Origin: Humibacillus sp.
GTDB lineage: Bacteria > Actinomycetota > Actinomycetes > Actinomycetales > Dermatophilaceae
Length of the DNA stretch: 49,102 bases
Assembly: GCA_030452985.1 (NCBI GenBank)
Contig: JAKDLG010000019.1
Span: 1-49,102 of the forward strand
Direction: 5' to 3'
Shown: positions 19,583 to 28,520 of the stretch, one piece after another
Numbering within the stretch: position 1 is the first letter of the stretch
How the letters are laid out: every line of letters starts with the position of its first letter
Position numbers and translations under genes: made by a program
Notes under the pieces: model-generated
Told to the model about the DNA's origin: nothing
The model's input: the letters and a program-made list of their open reading frames with translations, nothing else
Databases searched by the model: none

Positions 19583-20173
19583 TCACGGCGTGACGTACCA
19601 CTTGGAGCCGATCTTGACGGCCTTGAGCCCGCTGATCACCTTGGCGGCCAGCGGAGGTTGGGTGTTGGCCTTCTCGAAGGTGGCGGAGTCCCCCTTCACG
19701 GTGGCGCCCGTGATGCGTAGGCCGGCGAAGGCGCCACCGACCTTCTTCAGCTGGGAGACGGTCGGCGCGATCATGGTGGCGCAGGTCGAGCCCGCCCCCT
19801 CGATCTCGGTGATGGGTTTGCCGCCACTGGCCATCAGCCCACACACCGCGGTGCTGTCTCCCGACACCATCGAGCCGAGCCAAGAGGTCACGACGCCCTC
19901 GGGGGTGCTCTGGTCGATGGTCACCGCCACGCTCGTGCTGGTCGCGCCCGCTGTGGTCGACCCGTCAGAGGTGGGCGTCGTCGACGATGGACCCCTGCTC
20001 GTCGTTCCTCCCGTCTCTGAGCTGCCGGTGCTGCTCGGACTGCCGGTGCTCGACGGGACGGCTGGGCTCGATGCGGGCGGGCTGGACGGGTTGGTTTGGT
20101 CGCTCGCCCCCCCGCACGCGGTCAGGGTGGCGCAGAGCGCGAGCGCTGAGGCGCCGATCACGAGCTTGTTCAT
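19583..20173 (-). CDS. Secreted lipoprotein with DUF4878-like domain, paralogue 2
   Basis: A 196-residue lipoprotein, tandem paralogue of the next gene. The signal peptide MNKLVIGASALALCATLTAC ends in lipobox LTAC, with lipid Cys at 20. A Ser/Thr/Gly/Pro linker of about 70 residues follows. The globular domain starts at STPEGVVTSWLGSMVSGD, contains two Cys (VCGL, TCAT) at matching positions, and ends with RITGATVKGDSATFEKA and AVKIGSKWYVTP. ATG at 20173 was chosen because it begins the signal peptide; the frame extends upstream without similarity. The N-termini of the two paralogues share MNKL and the same cleavage position, so duplication included the whole gene. Function is unknown. Confidence 0.78.
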   Translation of the reverse strand: MNKLVIGASALALCATLTACGGASDQTNPSSPPASSPAVPSSTGSPSSTGSSETGGTTSRGPSSTTPTSDGSTTAGATSTSVAVTIDQSTPEGVVTSWLGSMVSGDSTAVCGLMASGGKPITEIEGAGSTCATMIAPTVSQLKKVGGAFAGLRITGATVKGDSATFEKANTQPPLAAKVISGLKAVKIGSKWYVTP

Positions 20174-20204
20174 GGTTCCTGTCCTGAGGGGGGCGTGAAG
20201 AACA

Positions 20205-20241
20205 GCGTATGCCGCCCTCCCCTGGGGAGAGCGGCATACGC
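20205..20241 (-). terminator. Strong hairpin downstream of ahcY
   Basis: GCGTATGCCGC (20205-20215) and GCGGCATACGC (20231-20241) form a perfect 11-bp stem. The intervening bases add an inner CTCCCC/GGGGAG pairing, so nearly the whole 37 nt is paired. It lies between the ahcY stop and the lipoprotein-2 start and most likely ends or attenuates leftward ahcY transcription. Only a short broken T run (GTTCTTC) follows. Confidence 0.75.
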
Positions 20242-20309
20242 GGTGGCGGTAGCAGCGCCGGACCGCGCGATACCAGACGAGACGGGCGGGTACAGGGCGG
20301 CCGATCGGC

Positions 20310-21746
<1,437 letters not shown>

Positions 21747-21837
21747 GGTGGATCTCTTCCGTTTGCTGTCGGTCTGCTGACCCGGCGCGCCCCTCTGGGC
21801 TCTCATAGGCGGGTCGTCTCCCACGCCGGCGGCCTCC

Positions 21838-21867
21838 ATTCTACCGACGCGGGCCTGATCTCTCGAA
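21838..21867 (-). promoter_or_regulatory. Probable ahcY promoter
   Basis: On the minus strand, TTCGAG (21862-21867) and TAGAAT (21838-21843) are 18 nt apart. The -10 is strong and the -35 fair. It predicts a leader of about 85 nt before the ahcY ATG. Confidence 0.5.
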
Positions 21868-21919
21868 CCGTGGCCCCAGTGGCCCCTACGCTGTGGTCAC
21901 GACCCGACGAAGGAGCACC

Positions 21920-22207
21920 ATGACGATTCGCCGCCAGAACCTGCTGTTCCTGCTCGTCATGCTGGTGGCCGCCGACGCGCTCTACGGACTCGGCCTGCTC
22001 GGCACGGGTGCCAGGGGCGCCGACAGCAGCCTGCGTAGCGGTCTGGGCGAGGCCCTTGCCAGCTCTCTCCCGTTCTACGCCCTGGTCCACGTCGTCGCCC
22101 TGTTCGTCGTGGCCATCGCCTGGATGGCGGCCGAGGACGGCGAGGTGGGGCGAACCGAGCAGCTCGACCGCATCGAGGCAGCAGCCCGCGAGCGCAGCCA
22201 GCCGTGA
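21920..22207 (+). CDS. Small two-TM membrane protein
   Basis: A 95-residue protein of unknown function. It starts MTIRRQNLLFLLVMLVAADA from the ATG at 21920, preceded by AAGGAG at good spacing. An ATG/GTG further upstream would add nine residues but has no such site. Two hydrophobic helices are visible (residues about 7-27 and 48-70, LPFYALVHVVALFVVAIAWM), separated by a Gly/Ser-rich loop. The charged C-terminal tail (EDGEVGRTEQLDRIEAAARE) is probably cytoplasmic. It is divergent from ahcY and converges on the DUF808 gene. No family was recognised. Confidence 0.65.
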   Translation: MTIRRQNLLFLLVMLVAADALYGLGLLGTGARGADSSLRSGLGEALASSLPFYALVHVVALFVVAIAWMAAEDGEVGRTEQLDRIEAAARERSQP

Positions 22208-22238
22208 GCGGCATCCGACCGGATGCCGCAGGGCGGGC

Positions 22239-23174
<936 letters not shown>

Positions 23175-23216
23175 GCGCACATCGTAGGGGGCGGGCGACG
23201 CCTGGACCGAGTCACA

Positions 23217-24632
23217 CTAGCCGTCGAGCTCGAGACCGAGCAGCGCGTTCTCGACCACCTCGGCCAGAGCCGGGTGGATCCAGTACTGCCCCCGGGCCAC
23301 GTCGTGAACCGGCGTGCCGAACGCCATGGCCTGGATCAGGGGCTGGATCAGGCTCGAGCTCGACGGCCCGAGCAGGTGGGCGCCGAGCAGTAGGCCCGTG
23401 GCCGGGTCGGCGATCACCTTGCAGATGCCGGTGGTGTCCTCCATGGCCCAGCCGTAGGCGACGTCGCCGAAGTTCTGCACCTTGGTGGTGAACCGCCGAC
23501 CCTGCTCGAGGCACTCCTGCTCGGTGAGCCCGACCGACGCGATTTGGGGATGACTGAAGATCGCCGACGGCACGTGTTCGTGGGGCATGACCCGCAGGTC
23601 GTCGGGGTGCACCAGGTTGTGCGCCACGGCTCGCTCCTCGGCGTTGGCGACGTGCTTGAGCTGGAACGGTGAGCTGACGTCGCCGAGGGCCCAGACCCCC
23701 TCGGCCGTGGTGCGTCCGTACTCGTCGACGACGACGCGCCCGTCGTCGTGCAGGTCGACGCCTCCGATGGCGACGCCGAGGTCGCCGGTGTTGGGGTCGC
23801 GACCGGTGGCGACGAGCACCGCGTCGGCCTCGACGGTCGTCCCGTCGTCGAGCCGGGCGAGGACGCGAGCGTTGCCGACCGCCCCGTTGACCGTCTCGAG
23901 GCCTTCGACCTGGGTGTCGGTGCGCACATCCCAGCGGCCGCGCGCCACCTCGGTGAAGCGTTCCGACAGGTCGTCGTCGAGGTGGCGCACCAACCGGGAG
24001 CCGCGAGCCACCACCGTCACGTCGGTGCCGAGCGCGCCGAACACGTGAGCCATCTCGACCGCGATGAAGCCGCCGCCGACGATGAGCAGCCGCTCCGGAA
24101 GGTCGTCGATGCGCATGATGGTGTCGGAGGTGTGGAAGGCCACCCCCGACGCGCTCACGACCTCGGGCACCATCGGGTGCCCGCCGGCGGCGATCACGAC
24201 CTGGTCGGCGGTGATCCGGGCCACCCCTCCGTCATTGAGGGCGATCTGCAGCTCGCGGTCGCCGGTGAAGCGCGCCCAACCGAGGTAGGCGGTGGTGTTC
24301 GGCCCCTCGATGCGCCACCGCTTCCCGCCCTCGGAGATCGGGTCGATGCGGCCGAAGATGCGGTCACGGATGTCGGCCCAGCGCACGCCGTCGAGGGTGG
24401 CGTCGACCCCGAAGCGGGCGGCGTCGGTGACGTGGTCGGCCACGTCCGAGGCGTAGACGAACATCTTCGTGGGGATGCACCCGACGTTGAGGCAGGTACC
24501 GCCGAAGGTGCCCGCCTCGATGACAGCCACCCGCCTGCCGTCGAAGTCGGGGGTCACGAGCGAGTTGCCCGAGCCGGTGCCGATGATGGCCAGGTCGTAG
24601 TGCTGCACGTCAGGGGTCGCGTCGGGGTTCAC
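23217..24632 (-). CDS. mtr: Mycothione reductase
   Basis: A 471-residue flavin disulfide reductase that regenerates mycothiol (MSH) from its disulfide using NADPH, the actinobacterial counterpart of glutathione reductase. FAD binding begins LAIIGTGSGNSLVTPDFDGR. The redox-active disulfide is in GGTCLNVGCIPTK. The NADPH domain has LLIVGGGFIAVEMAHVFGAL. The second FAD motif is VWALGDVSSPFQLKHVAN. The catalytic His-Glu pair is in YWIHPALAEVVENALLGL at the C-terminus. The GSGNS variant of the first glycine motif favours mycothione reductase over dihydrolipoamide dehydrogenase. GTG at 24632 is the annotated start, but a GTG nine codons on, just before QHYDLAIIG, is also plausible. It is 28 nt downstream of the SIS gene. 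Functional link to SigR-RsrA elsewhere in the window is expected. Confidence 0.93.
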   Translation of the reverse strand: MNPDATPDVQHYDLAIIGTGSGNSLVTPDFDGRRVAVIEAGTFGGTCLNVGCIPTKMFVYASDVADHVTDAARFGVDATLDGVRWADIRDRIFGRIDPISEGGKRWRIEGPNTTAYLGWARFTGDRELQIALNDGGVARITADQVVIAAGGHPMVPEVVSASGVAFHTSDTIMRIDDLPERLLIVGGGFIAVEMAHVFGALGTDVTVVARGSRLVRHLDDDLSERFTEVARGRWDVRTDTQVEGLETVNGAVGNARVLARLDDGTTVEADAVLVATGRDPNTGDLGVAIGGVDLHDDGRVVVDEYGRTTAEGVWALGDVSSPFQLKHVANAEERAVAHNLVHPDDLRVMPHEHVPSAIFSHPQIASVGLTEQECLEQGRRFTTKVQNFGDVAYGWAMEDTTGICKVIADPATGLLLGAHLLGPSSSSLIQPLIQAMAFGTPVHDVARGQYWIHPALAEVVENALLGLELDG

Positions 24633-24660
24633 TCCGGAAGCGTACGGGCGTGGGCTCCGC

Positions 24661-25839
24661 TCAACGCGGGCTGCCCCTCGTGCCGCGCAGCAGCGTGACG
24701 TGGGGGGAGGTCGACGGGTCGTACCCGTGACCGATCGCAAGGTAGGTGGCAGCGAAGTCGGTGAGGGCCACGTGCGAGGCGAGGCGCAGCAGCGGGTCGG
24801 CCTGCGGTGCGTCGACGAGCGAGACCCGCACCCCCGCATCCGCTGCAGCCGAGACGACCGTGTCGGTGAGCATCCTGGCCGTCCGCGCCTCGTCGCCGGC
24901 GTCGCCGCCCTCGTCAGAGGCGTCACGCAGCATGATCAGACGTAGCGGGGCACGGGCCGGGCCGTCGAGGTAGGGGTCGGCGAAGATGCCGTCGGCTTGC
25001 CCGGCCCCGGTTCCGCCGGTGGCCAGGGGGCCGTCGAAGCAGGCGACGATCTGGCTCGCGGCGTTCGGAAGCACCCCCGACGCGACGGGCACGCGACCCG
25101 TGCGCCCGAGCATCTCGGCCGACCGGCGGGCGGCGACCCCGCCGAACGGCCCCGAGCCGAGCACGATCGGCACCGACTCCGCGATCTCGGCGGCGAGCAG
25201 CTTGGCCGGGTTCAAGAACGACTCCGAGCTCGGCCCCACCTGTTGGGCGCGCTCGTCGAGCACGTCGGCCAGAGCGGCGATGGTGCCCGTCGGCACCGAC
25301 GCCAGGCCGAGAACGTCAGCGGCCAACAGGACCGGGGTGGCCTGGGCCCACATGGAGGTACGCGATGAGGCTCCGTCCACCCGGATCGGCACATGGATGC
25401 CGCGGGCACGGGCGCTGACCTGGGCCAACGGGGAGTCGGCCGCGCCGACCGTGAGCAGAGACGCTCCGCGACGGCCGGCCTCGGCCGCCAGGGCCAGGGC
25501 GCCCGCGCCGCGGCCCGACTGTGACACCGCGATGACCAGGTCGAGAGGACCGACCCAACCGGGGAGCGGCTCGGCGGCACAGGCCTGCACGGGTACGGCG
25601 CTGCCTCCGCGGGTCAGCGCGTCGAACAGGTCGGCCACGGTTACGGATCCGCCCGCCGCTGCGACGACCACCCCTCGGGGATCGAGTCCGGCGAGTCGCC
25701 TGATCCCCGCCTCGTCGCTGACCCGGGCGGCGACTCGAATCTGCGCGCCCGCACCGGCGAGGGAGCGCAGCGTGCCACTTCGGTCGAGACGTTCGATCGA
25801 CTGCTCGTCGTCGAGCCTAGCCTCGTCGAAGCCGGCCAT
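24661..25839 (-). CDS. SIS-domain protein (TobH / Rv3256c type)
   Basis: A 392-residue protein with two sugar-isomerase (SIS) folds, similar to the bifunctional phosphoglucose/phosphomannose isomerase family. The first fold (about 55-190) contains LDLVIAVSQSGRGAGALALA. A second region has ESVPIVLGSGPFGGVAARRS, and the C-terminus has HGYDPSTSPHV. In mycobacteria the orthologue lies between manB and manA and is annotated TobH-like or hypothetical, so a role in hexose-phosphate conversion is suggested but not shown. The start (MAGFDEARLDDEQSIERLDR) is 7 nt after the Trm112 stop. The catalytic Glu/His set of true isomerases cannot be confirmed by eye. Confidence 0.78.
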   Translation of the reverse strand: MAGFDEARLDDEQSIERLDRSGTLRSLAGAGAQIRVAARVSDEAGIRRLAGLDPRGVVVAAAGGSVTVADLFDALTRGGSAVPVQACAAEPLPGWVGPLDLVIAVSQSGRGAGALALAAEAGRRGASLLTVGAADSPLAQVSARARGIHVPIRVDGASSRTSMWAQATPVLLAADVLGLASVPTGTIAALADVLDERAQQVGPSSESFLNPAKLLAAEIAESVPIVLGSGPFGGVAARRSAEMLGRTGRVPVASGVLPNAASQIVACFDGPLATGGTGAGQADGIFADPYLDGPARAPLRLIMLRDASDEGGDAGDEARTARMLTDTVVSAAADAGVRVSLVDAPQADPLLRLASHVALTDFAATYLAIGHGYDPSTSPHVTLLRGTRGSPR

Positions 25840-25846
25840 CAGCCGG

Positions 25847-26068
25847 TCAGGCCCCGATCGGGTGCGCGAGCTCGATGAGCAGCACCGGAACGCTGTTCTC
25901 GATCGGGTAGGCGAGCGAGCAGCTGCCGCAGTGCAGCTCGGCACCGGCGGAGCCCTCTTCACCCTCCGGACCAATCGACCCGGCATCGGTCAGCTCACCC
26001 TTGCACTGGGGACAGCGCAGGATCTCGCGCAGCCACGGGTCGATGGTGGGGCGGGTCGGCTGGGTCAC
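25847..26068 (-). CDS. Trm112 family zinc-ribbon protein
   Basis: A 73-residue protein with two Cys pairs, ILRCPQCKGEL (residues about 17-27) and LHCGSCSLAYPIENSVPVLL (about 46-65), the Trm112/YcaR signature. In eukaryotes Trm112 activates methyltransferases; bacterial homologues are of uncertain function. The middle insertion (GPEGEEGSAGAE) is acidic and variable. GTG at 26068 overlaps the manB stop by 4 nt (GTGA), so the two are translationally coupled. Its conserved place between manB and the SIS gene in actinobacteria suggests a role in the same pathway or in a nearby methyltransferase complex. Confidence 0.88.
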   Translation of the reverse strand: MTQPTRPTIDPWLREILRCPQCKGELTDAGSIGPEGEEGSAGAELHCGSCSLAYPIENSVPVLLIELAHPIGA

Positions 26069-27519
26069 GGGGGGCCTCCTGCATCTGGCTGGACGTCGTC
26101 GGCCCGGATCAGGGCCAGCAACTCGTCACGAATCGCGACCATGGTCTCACGGTCGTCTGCCTCGGCGTTGAGACGCAGCAGCGGCTCGGTGTTCGAGGTA
26201 CGGACATTGAACCACCAGGCGGGCTGAGTCCCCTCGGGGCAGTGCACGGTGAGCCCGTCGAGCTCGTCGATGCCGGCGCCGCGACCGGTCGACCACTCGC
26301 GCACCCGCTCGACGACGGCGGCCGGCTCGGCGACCGTGCTGTTGATCTCGCCGGAGGCGACATATCGCTCGTACTCCTGCGCGAGCTGCGACAGGGGCAG
26401 TGGCTGCTCGCCGAGGGCGGCGAGCACGTGCAGGGCAGCCAGCATGCCCGTGTCGGCGAACCAGAAGTCGCGGAAGTAGTAGTGCGCCGAGTGCTCGCCC
26501 CCGAACACCGCGCCGACGCGGGCCATCTCGGCCTTGATGTAGGAGTGACCCACGCGGGTGCGCACCGGCGTGCCGCCGTTCTCGCGGATCACCTCGGCCA
26601 CCGCGGCACTGCTGATGACGTTGTGGACGACGGCGATGTCGTCGTCTCCGCCGTCTCGGGCCCGGGAGATCTCGCGGGCCGCGACGAGCCCGGTGATCGC
26701 GCTCGGCGACACCGGCTCGCCGTCGGCGTCGACCACGAAGCACCGGTCGGCGTCACCGTCGAAGGCCAGACCGAGGTCGGCGCCGTGCTCCCGAACGGCC
26801 GCCTGCACGTCGACGAGGTTGGCGGGGTCGAGGGGGTTCGCCTCGTGGTTGGGAAACGTGCCGTCGAGCTCGAAGTAGAGGGGAACCACCGTGAGGGGCA
26901 ACTCGGGGAGGCCGGCGCCGGTGCCGAGAACGGCCGGCACGGTGTGGCCCCCCATGCCGTTCCCCGCGTCGACGACCACCGTGAGCGGCCGCGAGGCAGA
27001 GATGTCGACCAGCCCACGCAGGAAGGTGGCGTAGTTGGCCAGCAGGTCGCGTTCACTGACCTCGCCGGGCCCGTCGGCCGGGCTCGACAGGCCCGAGCCG
27101 CCGTCGAGCAGCCACTGGGCCAGGTCACGGATCTCGACCAGCCCCGAGTCCTGCCCGACCGGCCGCGCCGCCGAACGGCACAGCTTGATGCCGTTGTAGC
27201 GGGCCGGGTTGTGGCTGGCCGTGAACATGGCGCCGGGCACGTCGAGGGCCCCGCTCGCGTAGTAGAGGCCGTCGGTCGAGCAGAGCCCGATCATCGTCAC
27301 GTCGATGCCGCGTGAGGTCACTCCCTCGGCGAACGCGGCCGAAAGCTCGGGCGAGCTCGGGCGCATGTCGTGGCCGACCGCGACACCGGAGTGCCCGTCG
27401 GGAATGGCCACGACCTCCGCGAAGGCGACCCCGATCGCCGTGGCGACCGCAGGTGAGAGCTGTTCGGGCACGAGCCCGCGTACGTCGTAGGCCTTGACAA
27501 AGTCGGCGAGGGTCGGCAC
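26065..27519 (-). CDS. manB: Phosphomannomutase/phosphoglucomutase
   Basis: A 484-residue alpha-D-phosphohexomutase that interconverts mannose-6-phosphate and mannose-1-phosphate, the precursor of GDP-mannose for lipomannan, PIMs and glycoproteins. The phosphoserine loop is FTASHNPARYNGIKLC. The Mg-binding loop is AFDGDADRCFVVDADG. The sugar-specificity loop is VFGGEHSAHYYFRDF. The phosphate-binding C-terminal loop is VRTSNTEPLLRLNAEA. The start is GTG at 27519 (MPTLADFVKAYDVRGLVPEQ), 16 nt after the DUF3499 stop. The whole arrangement DUF3499-manB-(Trm112)-SIS parallels the Rv3258c-Rv3257c-Rv3256c region of Mycobacterium tuberculosis. Confidence 0.95.
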   Translation of the reverse strand: MPTLADFVKAYDVRGLVPEQLSPAVATAIGVAFAEVVAIPDGHSGVAVGHDMRPSSPELSAAFAEGVTSRGIDVTMIGLCSTDGLYYASGALDVPGAMFTASHNPARYNGIKLCRSAARPVGQDSGLVEIRDLAQWLLDGGSGLSSPADGPGEVSERDLLANYATFLRGLVDISASRPLTVVVDAGNGMGGHTVPAVLGTGAGLPELPLTVVPLYFELDGTFPNHEANPLDPANLVDVQAAVREHGADLGLAFDGDADRCFVVDADGEPVSPSAITGLVAAREISRARDGGDDDIAVVHNVISSAAVAEVIRENGGTPVRTRVGHSYIKAEMARVGAVFGGEHSAHYYFRDFWFADTGMLAALHVLAALGEQPLPLSQLAQEYERYVASGEINSTVAEPAAVVERVREWSTGRGAGIDELDGLTVHCPEGTQPAWWFNVRTSNTEPLLRLNAEADDRETMVAIRDELLALIRADDVQPDAGGPP

Positions 27520-27535
27520 CCGATGACCCTAACGC

Positions 27536-27946
27536 TCAGGTGTCGCGCAAAATACGCAGGTGTCCCCGACGGCCGGCTTCGACCACGCCGGAGCCGGCTT
27601 CGGCGGCCGCCTCGGCAGCGGCCGCGCCGCGCGCCCCATCCGTTCGGGGCGAGCCGGTCGGACCACCGGTTCGCCGGCCCTGCCCTGCTTCGCGCACCGC
27701 GTCGGCGAGCGCCAACAGGTCATCGGTGGCCAGGGCGGGTTCAGAGAACTCTCCGACCCGAACGACGTCCCAGCCCCGGGGGGCCGTCATGCGTTCGGCG
27801 TGCACCAGGCACATGTCGTAGGTGTGCGGCTCGGCGTAGGTCGCGAGCGGGCCGAGCACGACCGCCCGGTCGGCGTAGGCGTAGGTGAGCGTGGCCACAG
27901 CAGGGCGAGCACACCCCGTCTTGGAACAATCCCGTCGCAGACCCAC
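27536..27946 (-). CDS. DUF3499 family protein (Rv3258c-like)
   Basis: A 136-residue protein. The conserved N-terminal half has RRDCSKTGCARPAVATLTYA, then VVLGPLATYAEPHTYDMCLV and HAERMTAPRGWDVVR. The Cys set (CxxxxC followed by CxxH) suggests a small zinc-binding domain; this is inference. The C-terminal 60 residues are Ala/Gly/Arg-rich and variable. The GTG at 27946 has a TAGAGT hexamer 8 nt upstream and no Shine-Dalgarno, suggesting leaderless expression. It is divergent from the metallopeptidase-like gene across a 76-nt spacer dominated by a palindrome. The function of the family is unknown, but it is consistently adjacent to manB and whiB in actinobacteria. Confidence 0.8.
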   Translation of the reverse strand: MGLRRDCSKTGCARPAVATLTYAYADRAVVLGPLATYAEPHTYDMCLVHAERMTAPRGWDVVRVGEFSEPALATDDLLALADAVREAGQGRRTGGPTGSPRTDGARGAAAAEAAAEAGSGVVEAGRRGHLRILRDT

Positions 27947-27954
27947 GAACGTGG

Positions 27955-28015
27955 ACTCTAGCCGCGTCGGGGCGGCGTGGTGTCGCACCACGCCGCACGA
28001 GCCCCGACCTAGAGT
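27955..28015. promoter_or_regulatory. Divergent promoter pair with central palindromic operator
   Basis: TAGAGT occurs on the minus strand at 27955-27960 (8 nt before the DUF3499 GTG) and on the plus strand at 28010-28015 (7 nt before the metallopeptidase-like GTG). Between them GGCGTGGTG-tcg-CACCACGCC (27974-27994) is a perfect inverted repeat, extendable to 11-bp arms and flanked by TCGGGGC (27967-27973) and GCCCCGA (28001-28007). Each arm lies where the -35 hexamer of one promoter should be, so one dimeric regulator could control both genes. Confidence 0.5.
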
Positions 28016-28022
28016 GGATGCC

Positions 28023-28520
28023 GTGAGCCCAAGCCTCCCCACGCCGCCGTCCCACGGTGGTGACGACACGAGCGAGCGCCGCACGACCCGCGGCAGCCGA
28101 GCCGCTCGATCCGCGGCCGGGGTGCGGCGCGACCGGCACGGCCGGGGGCACCGCGGTCCCTTGGCGTGGCCTCCGGTCCCCGTCATGAGCTCCCGCCGAG
28201 ACACCTTCGACGGCTTCGTGCTCGACGCCGCAGCCCGGCTGGAGGCGGCGTGCGGTCAGGCGTTCCCCCACGTCGAGTTCGCCGTGGAGGATGTGCCCCG
28301 CGGCCCGGCACCGTGGGACCACCGGGAGGTGGCACTCGGGAGGCTCTACCCGGCCGCCGGGTCGAGCCCCGCTCGCATCGTGGTCTACCGACGACCGGTC
28401 GAGACCCGGGTCACCGACCGACGTGATGTGGCCGCGCTCGTCGCCGACATCGTCACCGAGCAGGTCGCCGGGTTGCTCGGGGTGCCGCCCGAAGAACTGG
28501 ACCCCGGGTTCGGCGACTGA
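28023..28520 (+). CDS. Metallopeptidase-family (zincin-like) protein without HExxH
   Basis: A 165-residue protein similar to the Rv3259 family, annotated as metallopeptidase family (zincin fold). The N-terminal 40 residues are basic. The family core begins GRGHRGPLAWPPVPV and continues FDGFVLDAAARLEAACGQ, VEFAVEDVPRGPAPWD, ARIVVYRRPVETR and DIVTEQVAGLLGVPPEEL. In catalytic zincins the last helix carries HExxH; here the equivalent is VTEQVAG, so zinc binding and peptidase activity are doubtful. GTG at 28023 includes the conserved RGPL motif, whereas ATG at 28185 would delete it. The -10 hexamer lies 7 nt upstream. It is divergent from DUF3499 and converges directly on the DUF5719 gene. Confidence 0.75.
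   Translation: MSPSLPTPPSHGGDDTSERRTTRGSRAARSAAGVRRDRHGRGHRGPLAWPPVPVMSSRRDTFDGFVLDAAARLEAACGQAFPHVEFAVEDVPRGPAPWDHREVALGRLYPAAGSSPARIVVYRRPVETRVTDRRDVAALVADIVTEQVAGLLGVPPEELDPGFGD

Noticed and set aside
21747-21837. SAM/SAH riboswitch in the ahcY leader
   Set aside because: The leader was read for the conserved cores of SAH and SAM-type riboswitches and none was recognisable; a covariance-model search would be decisive.
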